A DNA stretch of 64,000 nucleotides from positions 1,172,946 through 1,236,945 of the forward strand of contig SIJG01000011.1 in NCBI GenBank assembly GCA_023374025.1, in the 5' to 3' direction. Positions 45,640-57,206 of this stretch are shown here, one piece after another. This stretch comes from Heterodera schachtii (taxonomy: Eukaryota; Nematoda; Chromadorea; Rhabditida; Heteroderidae). Position 1 is the first letter of the stretch. The number at the start of each line of letters is the position of its first letter. A model generated the notes under the pieces. That model saw only the letters and a list, made by a program, of their open reading frames with translations. It had not been told where the DNA came from and did not search any database. The translations under genes and the position numbers were made by a program.

Positions 45640-47029
45640 AAAAATACATTAACTTTTTTAAATTTTTTTTTAAATTGCGATTGAATTATAGCACTTAAAA
45701 GCTTTACTGCTAATAATTTTAATCACCAATACAGAAATAACATTTATTTGATTTAGGAGGACTTTATCAGGCTCGGGAATCGGCATTCAGACGGCTGGAA
45801 AAAATATTCAATGATCGGAATTTGTATGGAATGATTCTTTATTATTATTTCTTCATTAATTTAAAGTTTCCTAAGATTAAAAGGCGTCGTTTAAGGGTAG
45901 AGGGGGTGAAAAAAAGTTTTTGTTTTTGTTTGTTGAAATTAGAATTTTGATGAAATTACTGAAATAGTAATTTTAAAATTGCATTTAAAAATGCCAAATT
46001 TTCATCGATATTTATTGTTGGCCAAGGATCCCTTACATAACTGGATTTCTCTGCAAAAGAAAACAAATAAAAACAATAAATCTTTCCTTTTCTGAGAAAT
46101 TTTGCATGGCAAAGCATTAATTAATTAATTATTTTAACTAATTAATGTTAATTAGGTTAAAAATTTGTTTAATTCCTTTCATTAAGGTGCAACGACTAAC
46201 GAAAACTTTTTGATTAGATTTTTATTTTATTTATTTTTTTGTTACACTTCATCCCATTTCCAATAACATATGAATATCGTTCTTTTAATATTTATTTTTT
46301 GTATTCATTTTTATTTGTTCTTAACAGTACTAAAATTTTGAATGTAACATGATTTTTCTTGAATTTAGAAAGATTTTAATAAAAATGGCAATTCTAGAAT
46401 AAAATCTGATAAAAATTTGTGCTGCGCTATTTTCCTATGCCAATGACTTCTTTTAAAGATTTTTTTTAATAGATCAAGCAAAAAAAAAATTGACTCTCTA
46501 ATTTTAAAATTAAAAAAATTAACGGTAGATTTAATATTGCCAAAAAATTGCGCAAAATTTCCAACTGTTCCTGCCTCTACTGTCCAATGTGAAGCACTTT
46601 TAAAGTGGGGATAGATGTTACTCTCTATTCCCTAATTAAGACAGCATATTTTATGTTTTAATTTTAATAAAGTTTTTATTTTTATCTCATTTCTGCCGTT
46701 TTCCCAACTCTCTCCTGCTTTTTGTGCCTGTCTTTTTGGGTCACCGTTTTGCCCAACAATCAAAAGCAATTAGAATGCATAAATGACTCAAATCAAATAC
46801 CTATCCCTTATTATCTTTTATCCATCCCATTTTCTCTCATTTTGGGTCATTGAATTTTACTTTTTGTCATTTAAATTATGTACACAAATTCAGAAAATGC
46901 AGAGAAATTGACTTTAACTCGAAATTCTTTTTTCAAAATTTTGTTACACCAAATTAAGAATCGAATTTTCGTTTATAAAATTCGAATGTCATCATCATTA
47001 ACCATCGAATTTTCGTTTATAAAATTCGA
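45640..47029. other. Gene-free stretch upstream of SPRY-4
   Basis: Positions 46690-46900 resemble the SPRY-2 upstream flank (TTTTTGGGTCACCGTTTTGC) and likely hold the promoter. A 44-bp tandem duplication at about 46959-47048 copies the start codon region; only the second ATG (47030) leads to an open frame. Confidence 0.5.
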
Positions 47030-50000
47030 ATGTCATCATCATTAACCACTTGTTCATCAACAGCAGAGGACGAATTCTCCTCTGATGTGTTAGGACAAGG
47101 TGGAAACGGTTGGAAAATATTTAATTTTTGGGATACTGTATATATCCAATTAAATTTAAACATTCAGAAGTGAATAATGGTGGTACCAGCAGCTTTTCTG
47201 ACGGTAACAGTAGAAAAACAGCAATCGGTGGTGAGAAATTTCATTTTTTGCGTAATTTTCCAATTTCTGAAGTACAATTAAATGCACTTTGGGCAAGATT
47301 CATTGCTTCATAAATCATAGCTTTTTAAAAGACAAAATTATTTGATAAAAAGGGGGAAATTTTTGATTTATAAAAATTTAGAATTGTTTTTTAATTTCCA
47401 GACGGAGGAATGAATAGAAAAATGACGGAGTTGTTCATTTTGACTGTAGTGAACATTATGGTAACAGTGGCACTGATCAGCTTCATTACGGTGGTTTAAA
47501 TTTAAAATAATATTATAAATTATTCCATTAAATTTGCGTCAATTTTCAGAATGAGAATGCGCGGATCATCAATGCTGAGTTGGAAAGTTTGAAGAAATTT
47601 GTTGGAAAAATGGAACAACAACTTGGGAATGGTTGGAATTATTATTAATAATTTTTGTTTTCAATATTTATTCCACACAAAATTCTTATGGAAGGTTAAG
47701 GCTGAGATTCAAAAAGGAAATAATTGCTACAAATGTGGTAATATTTCAATAATAATTTTGACTTTCTTTCAGCTGAACACCTTCCACAAATGAAAAATGA
47801 CCACGCACAGCAGCAAAAGGAGTTTTGTACAAAAATTTTTGAGGTGAATTCAACGCATTTCATAAAAACAAATAAAAGATAAAGAAAAAAGCAATCGAAC
47901 TGATTTTAATTGGTTCGTGGCGCTTCAATGAACCCAAAACCCTAAGGAATATGTTTTCAAACAAATTTTTGCCAATAAATAATTACTTGTAAATCTTTTT
48001 TTGTTTTTTAATTTTATTCATTTGTTAATCTTCTTTATTTTCAAAGGCCGAAGATGAGAATCGAAAGCTGAAAAATGATCACAAGGAAATGGATGAGAAA
48101 ATGGACAAATTGGAAGAGCAATTGGACGCGGTGGGGTCAATGGTTAAATTCAGGGCTGGCAGATGAAAATTTTCAAAAGCCTCATTTGGCATGCAAAAAA
48201 AACCTCATTTTGGGTAAAAAGCCTCATTTTGAAAATTTAGTCTCATTGACCTATCAAAAAAACCACAAAATGGGGCTAAAGCCTCAGATCTGTCAGCCCT
48301 GGTTAAATTGTAACAAAAATAATTTTTAGCCTTAATATTATAATGTTTTAATAAAACGCTTTCTTTTGACAATAAAAAATCGTTTAATTTCAGCAGAAGG
48401 CATGCCAAGAAGAGCTTGAGAAAAAGGTCATGGAACGAATTGATGTGACAGTGCAGACGAAGGTTGACAAAATGAAAATGGCACACCAACAGCAAAAGGG
48501 TAAGAGAAAATGAACAAAGATTACTGTCCATACCGTAACATTGTTATTATTATTACTGTCAAATGATTTTTCATTTCAAGTTTTAGTTAATAGAAGTTGT
48601 TATAGAATTTATTTTAAGTGGTTGTCAGTGAATTGGAGGGACAACAAAAATACCAAAAGCAGCAATGGGAGAAGGAGACAAATGGTGAGTTGTTAATTAA
48701 ATGATTTAATATATTAATGCATTTTTTATTATTTGTTCATTTATTCAAATGAAAAGCTTTTTCATGTATTTAGCATTGGTTGACCAAATCAAACAATTGA
48801 GAGACAAGCTGAAGAAATATTTGGAAAAGGTCAACGAATTGGAGAAGCAACATAAACAGCTGCAGCAGGAAAAGAGCGGTAAGAAGACCGAACCACTTAA
48901 ATTGAGAATTTTTTTCTGATAAAAATTTTTGGTTTAAAATAGATTTTGAGTTTTTTTTTGTACCTATTTAAATAATTATCTCGCGATTTTTCTTACCTAA
49001 AAATTCACAGTCCTATTTATTGGTTATTACACCAACTATTTTTTTTAAATATATTTTTCGTTGAAAATTTTTACTGTCTTTAGCCTCCTCAACTCCGCCC
49101 CCCCTGGCTACGCTCTTACCCTCGGAGTTAAAATATTCCCCGGCACCCTAAATTTTTAAAGCAAACGAATGTGAACATTTGCAGTCCATTTTGGTCGGCA
49201 TTAAAAAACGAGCACAATTGAACGAATAATGAAAATTTTTGGGCATTTCTATGAAAAACTAATTGAACATTTTTCGAATTCTTTAATTATAGAAAACATA
49301 GTATTTATTCATCAGTCATTTTGACTGGCTAATACAATAATAGAAAATCTTAAAACTCCACCGATTCTGCAAAAAATGCTAAAACCATAGGAATAATTTT
49401 TTAATTTTATATTATTAATGTTTTTTTCATTTTAAATAAATAATTAATTGTTTTCTATTTTAAGCATTCTTACAATCGCAAAATGATCAGAAGAAAATTT
49501 TGGAAAAAATCATTGTATTGGAGAAGCAGACACAGAAAAAGGTGAATGAAAGGAAGAATAAAAATAAAATTAAAATATTTTACGGTAAAAATATATTTTT
49601 AATTCATTTAATAAATTATTATATAATAATTATTAAAAATATAGAATTATTTATTTTCAGGTATTTTTGAAATTTCAAGAAAATTGTTGGGATGCCTTCG
49701 CTTGTCACAATGGCATCGAAATCATTGGTGACAAAAGTCTCATTGCCCATCATAAGGGAAACTATAATGGTATTTTTAAAATTTGCATCAAAATTTAATT
49801 TCTCCTAAAAAGGCTATTGGCACTCCGTCTTCGCTAAAGATTCGATTTTTCTGAACAAGCATTTGTCTGACTTTTTTTACTATGAAATTTCAATTATGAA
49901 AAGAGAAAAACGGTAAGCGAATTTGGTATTTTGCAACATTTATAAATTATAATCAGAATATTAAAAAGTGAAATATTTTAATATTTATTTCTTCTTTATT

Positions 50001-50558
50001 CAGTTGGTTCAGCTTCGGATTCGCTGTTAAACAGCAGGCAGAATTTGAAGGAACAATTCGGAGCCGCAAGGGCACTTATGCATATGAAAATGATGGCGAA
50101 ATTTGGATTAACGGAAAAAGAAAGGAAATAAATTCTGGATATTCCTACGGTTTTGGCGATACCGTAGGAATTGGCCTCAATTTGGCAACTCGACAGATCA
50201 TTTTCACCAAAAATGGACTTCGTTTAGGTTGGTAAATTAAATAGTTACTAAATAAATATTTTCTTTTAAGCTAATTATTTGCCTATTTTATGCTAATTGA
50301 TTTTTATGTTTAAAATAATAAAAATCCCTTAATTTTTTCACAGATAACTCTGATTTTTTGTTTGATCCATCTTTTGCTGATGGTTCATTTTATCCATTCG
50401 TTTCTTTGGCTTACTCTGGCATTAATCGGAAAATTTTGTCGTTTCCCGGGTATTTAAGAATTAAATATGAAAATTTGCAAAAAAAAAAAAAAAAGGTTTT
50501 TTCAAATTATATGCTAATATTCATATTAAACATCTGCTCATATGCTATGAAGAAATAG
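47030..50558 (+). CDS. SPRY-4: membrane-anchored coiled-coil SPRY protein with a new C-terminus
   Basis: Fourteen exons (47030-47108, 47168-47230, 47402-47490, 47550-47631, 47773-47843, 48047-48130, 48394-48499, 48619-48684, 48774-48878, 49465-49541, 49661-49769, 49813-49912, 50004-50227, 50344-50558) sum to 1470 nt, 489 residues, with phases agreeing at every junction. Residues about 50-80 contain a hydrophobic helix ([20 protein letters not shown]). Residues about 80-270 are coiled coil. The SPRY domain has [64 protein letters not shown] and [14 protein letters not shown]. The last exon starts normally ([16 protein letters not shown]), then diverges into a basic, lysine-rich and hydrophobic tail instead of EANFGPN; that tail comes from the dispersed GCATAT repeat. 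An N-terminal anchor would place the coiled coil and SPRY domain on one face of a membrane. Function is unknown. Confidence 0.7.
48151..48301. mobile_element. Small hAT-like MITE in a SPRY-4 intron
   Basis: The ends are CAGGGCTGGCAGAT and ATCTGTCAGCCCTG. The flanks are the exact 8-bp duplication GTTAAATT (48143-48150 and 48302-48309). The interior repeats AAAGCCTCATTTTG. It lies in the intron between 48130 and 48394 and does not touch exons. Confidence 0.88.
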
Positions 50559-50747
50559 GCTCAAAATAGCATTTCTACGTTAAAATTTCGATTTATTGAG
50601 GTTTTTTAGTCCATATAAATCCATATTTAGCATTTTTAGTTTTTATTTCGGCCATTTTTAGGAAAGTTTCACAAAATGCAAATGCATCGCTAAGATTAAA
50701 ATTCGCAAAACAAATCGTCCTTCAGTGTTTATGTATAGTTTATCGTG

Positions 50748-51276
50748 GTGAAGTCGTTCCACAAAAAAGCTCAGTGATTGATTGGTCATTTTCCGGAAGC
50801 CGATCGCACCCCTTTCGGGGCACCAAAAGTGCCTGATCCGGAATCCGGACCGGCCCAGGTTAAGAACAATTTTTTGTTCAGTTTTTCAAGGGCTATCTCC
50901 TAGGCCGGGTCCGGTTCTTGATCCATTCACTTGGAGCCCGTCAAGGATCGGGCACATCTGCCAGAGGACTCTCAGCCTCGCCCCCGATCCTGTCGATGGC
51001 TAACTCAAGCTAAGCTTGCCGGTACCAGCGGCTTTTTTGTACAGCTCGATGAGCTCTACAAAATGGTATTAATGGCGTCAGGCTAGGTCTACTACAAATG
51101 GAGAAAATTGGCGAGAAGTGATGTGAAAAATTGAAAAATGAAAAAATTTGCAAATTACTTGCGTCCCGCCGTACATTAGTGTTAACCGGACGGCACTGTG
51201 TTTTGTGAATTGAATAATTAAATTATTTATTTAATTTTATCGATTACTGAGCTTTTTGTGGAACGACCTAGCACCG
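50748..51276. mobile_element. Short element with AAGCTCAGT inverted ends
   Basis: The left end is CGTGGTGAAGTCGTTCCACA and the right end its inverse. Left-end sequence through TTTCCGGAAGCC and TTTCGGGGCACC is also present at 45491-45605. The right end is shared with the larger candidate element. The outer left flank does not match CCTGTTGA, so on its own this piece lacks a target duplication. Confidence 0.55.
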
Positions 51277-51540
51277 CCTGTTGACACTTCCTGGCGGCAC
51301 ACTTATTGGAAAGTTATTATTAAAAAAACATGATTTTGAGACTTTGAAAATATTTATGATTTTTTATCACCAAAAATGGCTGTAGTTTGATTATCGGTGC
51401 TAAAGACCTTACTCAAAAACAATTAAAATAACAAAAAAAAATTTAGTACTCATTGGGTTTGGGTCCACTTTTTGTGTCAAAATTTTTAAAATTTATTATT
51501 CTATTTTTAAAAGTTTTGAAAACAAATACCAAGGTGTTTT

Positions 51541-52835
51541 CAAGGTCGCTGATTACGAATATGGCAGCCATTTCGACAAATTCGGGATCCCGGACCAGAA
51601 TTCGAACAAAAAGTCTAAATTCAAATTTTGGAAAATTCTCACTATTGCTCTAAAATTGATTAAAACTAGCTAAAAATAGTAGAGTAGCACGGGACCGGGA
51701 TTTTTGACAAAAACCGGGACCGGGACTTACCGGGACTAGAAAAGTCGGGACCGGGACCGGGACCTCGATTTTCGTCCGGGACCGGGACCGCAAGAAAAGC
51801 CGGGACCGGGACTAACCGGGAATTTTCCCAAGAGAAAATTTTTTTGAAAAAATTTTAAAAATTTTCGTGAATTTTGTTACGAAAATTACCTAAATTCAAA
51901 AAGGTACCCATAAAATTTTTTAATTTTCTTTTAGGGGAGGAATTCGAACAATTTTCTATTATTCTCTGGAAAGTTTTTAAAAATTTTCATTTCGGGGGGG
52001 GGGGGGAATCTGGAGTCTTGGAATTTTCTGGGTCCCAAAATTCTGGATTTCTTAATAAATTAACAATTTCTTAAATTTTTTGCTTTTAAATCACTGTTTT
52101 TGTGGCGCTGTTTTCTAAAAAACTTTTGGGAACTTTGGTGAGGGGGCGGCAGGGTCCGGCGGTGCCGATAGGCGCCGCCGGAAAAATTTTGAAATGTTGA
52201 GTGAAATATGTTAACAGAATTTGTAAAAATGACAAATATTTGCTTAATTTGTTACTGTTTAAAAATTAAATAAAAATAAACTTGGAATATTTTATTTATT
52301 AATTAAAATTTCAATTACAAAATGGTAAAGAAAATATAAAAAATATTCTGTTCAAGTGGGGAATTGAACTTAAGCAAAAAATAATAAAAGTCAGAAGGTT
52401 TAGCCACTAGACCACATAACGATGTGAAAAACAATGCATTAAATAAAATAAATAATTAATTTTTTTCTCAAAGATTTCTCCTTCTCACCAGTTCCCTTCT
52501 CTTTTCTCACCCAGACCCTCATTCTTACCAGTGCTTATTTAGTCCCGCCGGGACCGGGACTGGCAAAACCGGGACCGGGATTTCCATTTTTTTAAAAACC
52601 GGGACCGGGACCGGGACCTGAAAAAACCGGGATTTCCCGTCCCGGTCCCGGTCCCGTGCTACTCTAAAAAATAGTCACAAATCATAAAACATCTAAACAT
52701 GTCATTCAGATTCTAAAATAAAAGCAAATCTTCAAAAATTTGAATTTTCGACTTTTTGTCGATTCGGGGTTCGGAATAGGCCAAAATAATTGTCATATTC
52801 GTAATCACTAATCAGCGACCTCGAAAACCCACGGG
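51541..52835. mobile_element. Mutator-like repeat with a nested CCGGGAC element
   Basis: The outer arms (CAAGGTCGCTGATTACGAAT and, inverted, TCGACTTTTTGT...GACCTCG) match the inner TIR of 17026-17635. Inside, 51679-52668 has its own ends, AGAGTAGCACGGGACCGGGA and its inverse. The inner element carries a G run (about 51996-52007), a GGCGCC palindrome (52155-52181) and, on the minus strand at about 52360-52425, tRNA-like boxes (TGGTCTAGTGGCTAAAC and GTTCAATTCCC). Confidence 0.6.
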
Positions 52836-54030
52836 TATATGTTTTCAAGACTTTTAAAACTAGAAAAATAAATTTGATTTTCGACCACAGTCTCTGAATC
52901 TGCCATTTTTGCCCCTATTTTTGCTATTTTTCTCCCGGTTTCAGCTCATTTTTTCGCTTCAAAAAATCACCCAAAGCTTTTTTCTGATATAAATTATTAT
53001 CAACCAATTTTTAGATTGGATTTTTTTAATAAAAATTAAAAAATATATATTTTGAAAATTGTGGATTACGCCAAATTACGGTATTTTGGGTTTCCGTAAT
53101 GACGGATTACGGATGGCCGTAACTGAAAATCAGTTACATTTTTTATTCCTTTAACATTTGTCAAATATTATATTAATCAAAGTCTGCTTTTACTGTTTTT
53201 GAACAAGCTTAAATTAATTTACATATTTTGAAAATTTAAAATATTCAGTCCTATAATTATTTTAAATTCACTCACCTTTTGTCGTGTTTTCGTGCTGCTT
53301 CTCCAATTTAGTGATTTTTTTCCAAAATTTTTGAAAATTGACCCGAAATAAATTAAAATCGAATTATTTAATTTATTATTAACGAATTTTCATAAAATTT
53401 TGATACTGTATCCCCTAATTTACTACCGTTTCCGTCTTATCCAAACAAATCAGCATAATAAAAATAGAAAAAAAATTCATTTTTAAAAAATAATCTTACA
53501 AGAAAGCGTCTAGAAAAATAATCTAAAAAAGCCAGTTACGGATCAAAATTCCAGAAAAATCCCAAAAATCCGTAACCCGTAATCCATACTCCAAAAAGGC
53601 CGTGATTTCCGTAATCCGTAATTACGTCCAGCCCTGCTTGCGATTTCCTTTTCCAGCCACTCAGATGTTTTTCGACGACGCCCAGACTTGGGCTTTTTGC
53701 TGACGTCGCGTGCCGCGCGTACACCCGTCAAACAGTCGATTGGTAGATGTTGAACTGTTTTTCTGCTTCCCTCCAGAATTTTCCAGGATTTTTTTTAGAA
53801 TATGGGCATAGAATAGGAAATAAATCAAGTTTTTTATTTTGATGGGGTACCTTTAAGAAAATTTTAAAAATTAAATGAATTTCCATAAAATTTTTGCCCT
53901 AGTCATCAGCTCTGACCTAAATATTTGACACATTTCTCAAGACACAACAACACTCTTCTCACTGTACAGCAGCAACAATAAATCTCTCGATACAAATCTC
54001 GCCGGACTTTTTCTTCGATGATATCCCTCC
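52836..54030. other. Gene-free stretch with a GGATTACGG repeat
   Basis: Positions 53060-53636 contain many forms of CCGTAATCCGTAA in both orientations and end in GTCCAGCCCTG, a hAT-like terminus. No matching left end or target duplication was found. Open frames here are low-complexity shadows. Confidence 0.45.
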
Positions 54031-54660
54031 CGGTGCTAGGTCGATCCTAAAAAAGTATCAATGATAATAAATAATTAAATTAATTATAATTCAATTGAAT
54101 AATATTTAAGCAGATAATAAAAATATTTTTAAATGAAATATTATTACATCGGAAACGATAAGCAATGCTATCAATATTATTTGCCATATTAATAAAAATT
54201 TTCAATTTATAAAATATCGTCCCCTTCAGTGTTAAAATCATTCTTGTCATATATTGACATAAAAAATGAAAATATTTTTTATTAGCTTTATTTTTCTTTT
54301 GCTCTTACTTGATTATTTGGAAGGCCACAAATCCGGATTTGAAAGATCGTAAAAAATCCTCTAGCGATATCACTTGTCAAAAGCTATGAAAAAAAGGAAA
54401 TAAAGACCCTTAATGAACTACATGAACAACTTATAATTTTCATTTAATTTAATTGGAATAATAATTTTAAATATTATGATGATACTTTTCAATTGTACAT
54501 TAATAAAATTGAAAATCGGTCTAAAATTAATTGAAAAATAAAATATTTATATAAATTTTAAAATATTTTTATTAACAATTATTAAATTTAATTATTTATT
54601 ATCATTGATACTTTTTTAGGATCGCCCACATTGATACTTTTTTAGGATCGACTCAGCACG
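54031..54660. mobile_element. hAT-like MITE, CGGTGCTAGGTCGATCC ends
   Basis: Inverted ends run through CCTAAAAAAGTATCAATGAT and further for about 70 bp. The right end carries an extra tandem copy of GATACTTTTTTAGGATCG. The flanks are the exact 8-bp duplication ATCCCTCC (54023-54030 and 54661-54668). No gene is inside. Confidence 0.85.
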
Positions 54661-54668
54661 ATCCCTCC

Positions 54669-55278
54669 CTATTCAAAAGCTTTTTTTTATTTTAATTCCT
54701 GGCTTTAATGGGAGGAATGTTGCACTTTTTGTTAAATTTCGATGAACTGTGAAATTTTAGAAAGCCCATTCCAATATTCGAATAGATCTTTCTTTCATTT
54801 TATCCGTATAAAAAATCCTCATTTTAAAAGGCTCTAGTAAATCCGATACTAAATAAAAATTTTTAAAAATAACTCTGAGAATTTTGAAATTAATTTTTAA
54901 CTTATTGGTAAAATAAAATTGGGAAAATTGAATATAAATCTATAATTTTAATTTAATTAAGTTCTAAATTGATTTTAAAAATAGCTTGGAGCAATAAAAA
55001 TCAATTTTGCTGAATTTTATTTAATTCAAATTCTCAAAAATTATTTTTAAACATTTATATTTAGTGTCAAATTTTTCGGCTCCCTTTTAAAATGTTCCGG
55101 ATCTGCTTGGTCTAATTCCCAGAATACCTTATCTATACTCGGATACGATAAAAAAAACTGAAAAAAAATCTGGGAGAGAGATATCTTTTCGGCTGCACTT
55201 TTTCTCTCTACGAAAAAGCGATTAAAAAATATTTCATTCAATCGGAAGAAAATATTACACACTTTCAGCAGCAGGCAC
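54669..55278. other. Gene-free stretch before the small secreted peptide
   Basis: AT-rich sequence. Minus-strand frames here look like noise. It may hold the 5' region of the peptide gene, but no TATA box stands out. Confidence 0.4.
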
Positions 55279-55434
55279 ATGGTTTCACTACTGCTCATCA
55301 GCATTCTCATCGTGTTCACAGCTGTAATTGAGGCGCGTGTAATCGACGGAAGCGCCGCCATGGATTTGTTGGCTGGCGATAGCGAATTGAAACAATCGCA
55401 GTCAAAACAATTTGCAGTCAGTGCGCCGTATTAA
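55279..55434 (+). CDS. Predicted 51-residue secreted peptide, function unknown
   Basis: The frame starts MVSLLLISILIVFTAVIEA, a typical signal peptide with likely cleavage after EA, and continues with a polar mature part of about 32 residues (RVIDGSAAMDLLAGDSELKQ, then ending QFAVSAPY). It contains no cysteine and no CLE-like or other plant-peptide motif that I recognise. It could be a small secreted effector, a propeptide, or the first exon of a longer gene: a GTCAGT donor lies within the last codons (after QFA), and an open basic frame follows at about 55480-55747. A minus-strand frame of 104 codons overlaps but shows no family features. Short length limits certainty. Confidence 0.4.
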   Translation: MVSLLLISILIVFTAVIEARVIDGSAAMDLLAGDSELKQSQSKQFAVSAPY

Positions 55435-55481
55435 TAAATACCGTAGAGGGGGGGGGGGGCTCTATTTTTCAACCCTCCTCA

Positions 55482-55747
55482 AAAGGGCCTCTCAAAATTT
55501 TGAGGGGTGGAATAAAGAAAGAGCAGCCGAAAATTCCAGTACAAAAAAGGAAATTGAGAAGGAACAATTGAGAAAGAACAAAAGAAAAAGGAAAAGAGAA
55601 ATGAGGAAATCAAACGTGTACAAAATTAAAAGGGGAAGGGAGAATGACAATGCCAGTGCCGCCGATTCATCCGTCCGTTTCAACGAAATGTCCTCCTTCA
55701 TTCATCGTCCAGTTGACGTCCGATCATCGCCGCGCAGGGTGTCTTGA
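55482..55747 (+). other. Open basic frame, possible exon
   Basis: The frame reads KRASQNFEGWNKERAAENSS, then a lysine/arginine-rich stretch (RKNKRKRKREMRKS), and ends RPVDVRSSPRRVS. The basic stretch would fit a nuclear localisation signal. It could be a second exon of the secreted peptide gene, or chance in a purine-rich stretch. No family is recognised. Confidence 0.25.
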
Positions 55748-55992
55748 AATTAAGAATGTTAGATGAGTCCTCCCCCTGTTGAGTTTTCGTTGTTGCCGTT
55801 TTACCTCATTGAAGTGATGGAATTTTGAAAGAAATCTTTGTGTGGTGAATCTGAATTGATCAAAAATTAATGCTGTTCATTCTCAAAAATGACTTACCTT
55901 TCACGTCCACGAACTGCGCCGAATTTACCAGTATCCTCCAATCACCGACGCAAGACGTCCTCGTCTTTCTGCGTTGAATGGTTGATCATTGG

Positions 55993-57206
55993 CTAGCGTG
56001 GGTGACGGGATGATGTTTCGCGATCGGAATTTGGTGGGCCGAGCTGGAGGGAACGAAACCATTCACGATTCGCTTCCTCCACAGGGTCCCAGTCGCGTGA
56101 GTACATCCGAATTACCGTTTCAATGCATGTTCCAATGTAATGCTGTTGATTGTGAATTAGGCTATTTTGATGGTCCATTGGTTTAGCATAAAACAAATTT
56201 TTACCTTCCGACGCTATTATGAAGTTGTCAGAAATGTTGATCCAAAACCCAGTGATGTTAATCCATGAGTCATACCCAAACAGATCGTGATTGAGCCCAG
56301 ACTTGATTTGGTGGGGGTAGAAGCGTTGTAATACTTCTATGTCTCCATATGCGTCGATTCCAACATCAATTGTTTGGATTGCGTCTGTTATTTCACACCG
56401 CTGAGTTGCAAAGACGGTGCCATCTTCGCGTTCGAATGGATCGTTTAGGCAGTCTGAGCTGATATTGTCTTCAAATTCAGGGTTGTTGCTGAGAGTCTCA
56501 CAGGTGGAGGTTGGTTCATTTGATTCCTCAGATTTTGTGATTATTACAACACCACCTAACCTTGGAAAAGCACTGAGTTTTGAGTTTTCGTGAATTCTGA
56601 AAAAGTACGGCCCTTTAGTTTCCTTATTCAAATTCACAGTGATTGCCCAATTATGTTGTATCTGAATGACCATTGTTTGTATTTCGTTGTCATCCATTCT
56701 AAGGAGTTCCTTAGGGATGTCTGGCTGAATCATAGCCCAAACTATGGATGCATTTGCTGTATTGTGCCCTCGGGCTTTGTTTACTGTACAGTTTCATTCT
56801 TCAGCTCAAATTCATTGCTCAAATTTGTAAGAGTTGGCTCGTAAAATTCCGTCTCGGTCTTATTTGCATTTATTTCTGCAATTATTCTAGCAATAGTTTG
56901 TGCGCATGTTTCTCTATTTGAGGTGTTCGGATGTTGTGGTTGTTTGTCGTTGCCGTACAAATCGATGGCACTCAATGGCCTTGATTGGGTTCCCGAAGGA
57001 CCCTCATTCTCAAAAAGTTCTTTATCTACAACATTTTCAACATCAATCTCAGTCATTTCTTTATTCAAATCAGTATTGTGCCCTCGGGCTTTTCCATCGG
57101 CATTCGCATTTGCCTCAACAATTACCGGCACTTGCTCGCTTTCCTGAGCTCTTTCATTTCTAATCACATTATCTGTATTTTGCCCGCAGGCTTCATTGGA
57201 GTCCAT
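55993..57206 (-). CDS. Two-exon gene of unknown function
   Basis: Exon 1 is 57206 to about 56790 on the minus strand, starting MDSNEACGQNTDNVIRNERA. A GTACAG donor after ELKNET and a TTCAG acceptor before PDIPKELL join it in phase to exon 2 (stop at 55993). The product would be about 380 residues. The first 140 residues are acidic and polar with two copies of an A-(C/R)-G-(Q/H)-NT motif. The second half is mixed and beta-rich in appearance (NHDLFGYDSWINITGFWINI, IIASEGKNLFYAK, HYIGTCIETVIRMYSRDWDP), without signal peptide or membrane segment. I cannot assign a family. A consensus GTAAGT donor on the same strand at 55897 hints at a further exon downstream. Confidence 0.5.

Larger units (their letters stand above)
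45491..51276. mobile_element. Candidate hAT-like element enclosing SPRY-4
   Basis: The left end is CGTGGTGAGTTGTTCCACAA. The right end, read inverted, is CGGTGCTAGGTCGTTCCACA. Both continue through AAAAGCTCAGT. The exact 8-bp sequence CCTGTTGA lies immediately outside each end (45483-45490 and 51277-51284). The right end also matches the 54031-54660 element (CGGTGCTAGGTCGATCC). No transposase was found inside. The SPRY-4 gene occupies 47030-50558. A second left-end-like copy lies at 50748. The region may be a transposed unit carrying the gene, or a short element that later gained the gene. Confidence 0.5.

Noticed and set aside
52360..52425. tRNA gene on the minus strand
   Set aside because: A-box- and B-box-like sequences are present, but no consistent acceptor or T stem can be folded, so it is listed only as a repeat feature.
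55047..55361. 104-codon minus-strand frame
   Set aside because: Overlaps the signal-peptide frame on the plus strand, has no recognisable domain and runs into AT-rich sequence.
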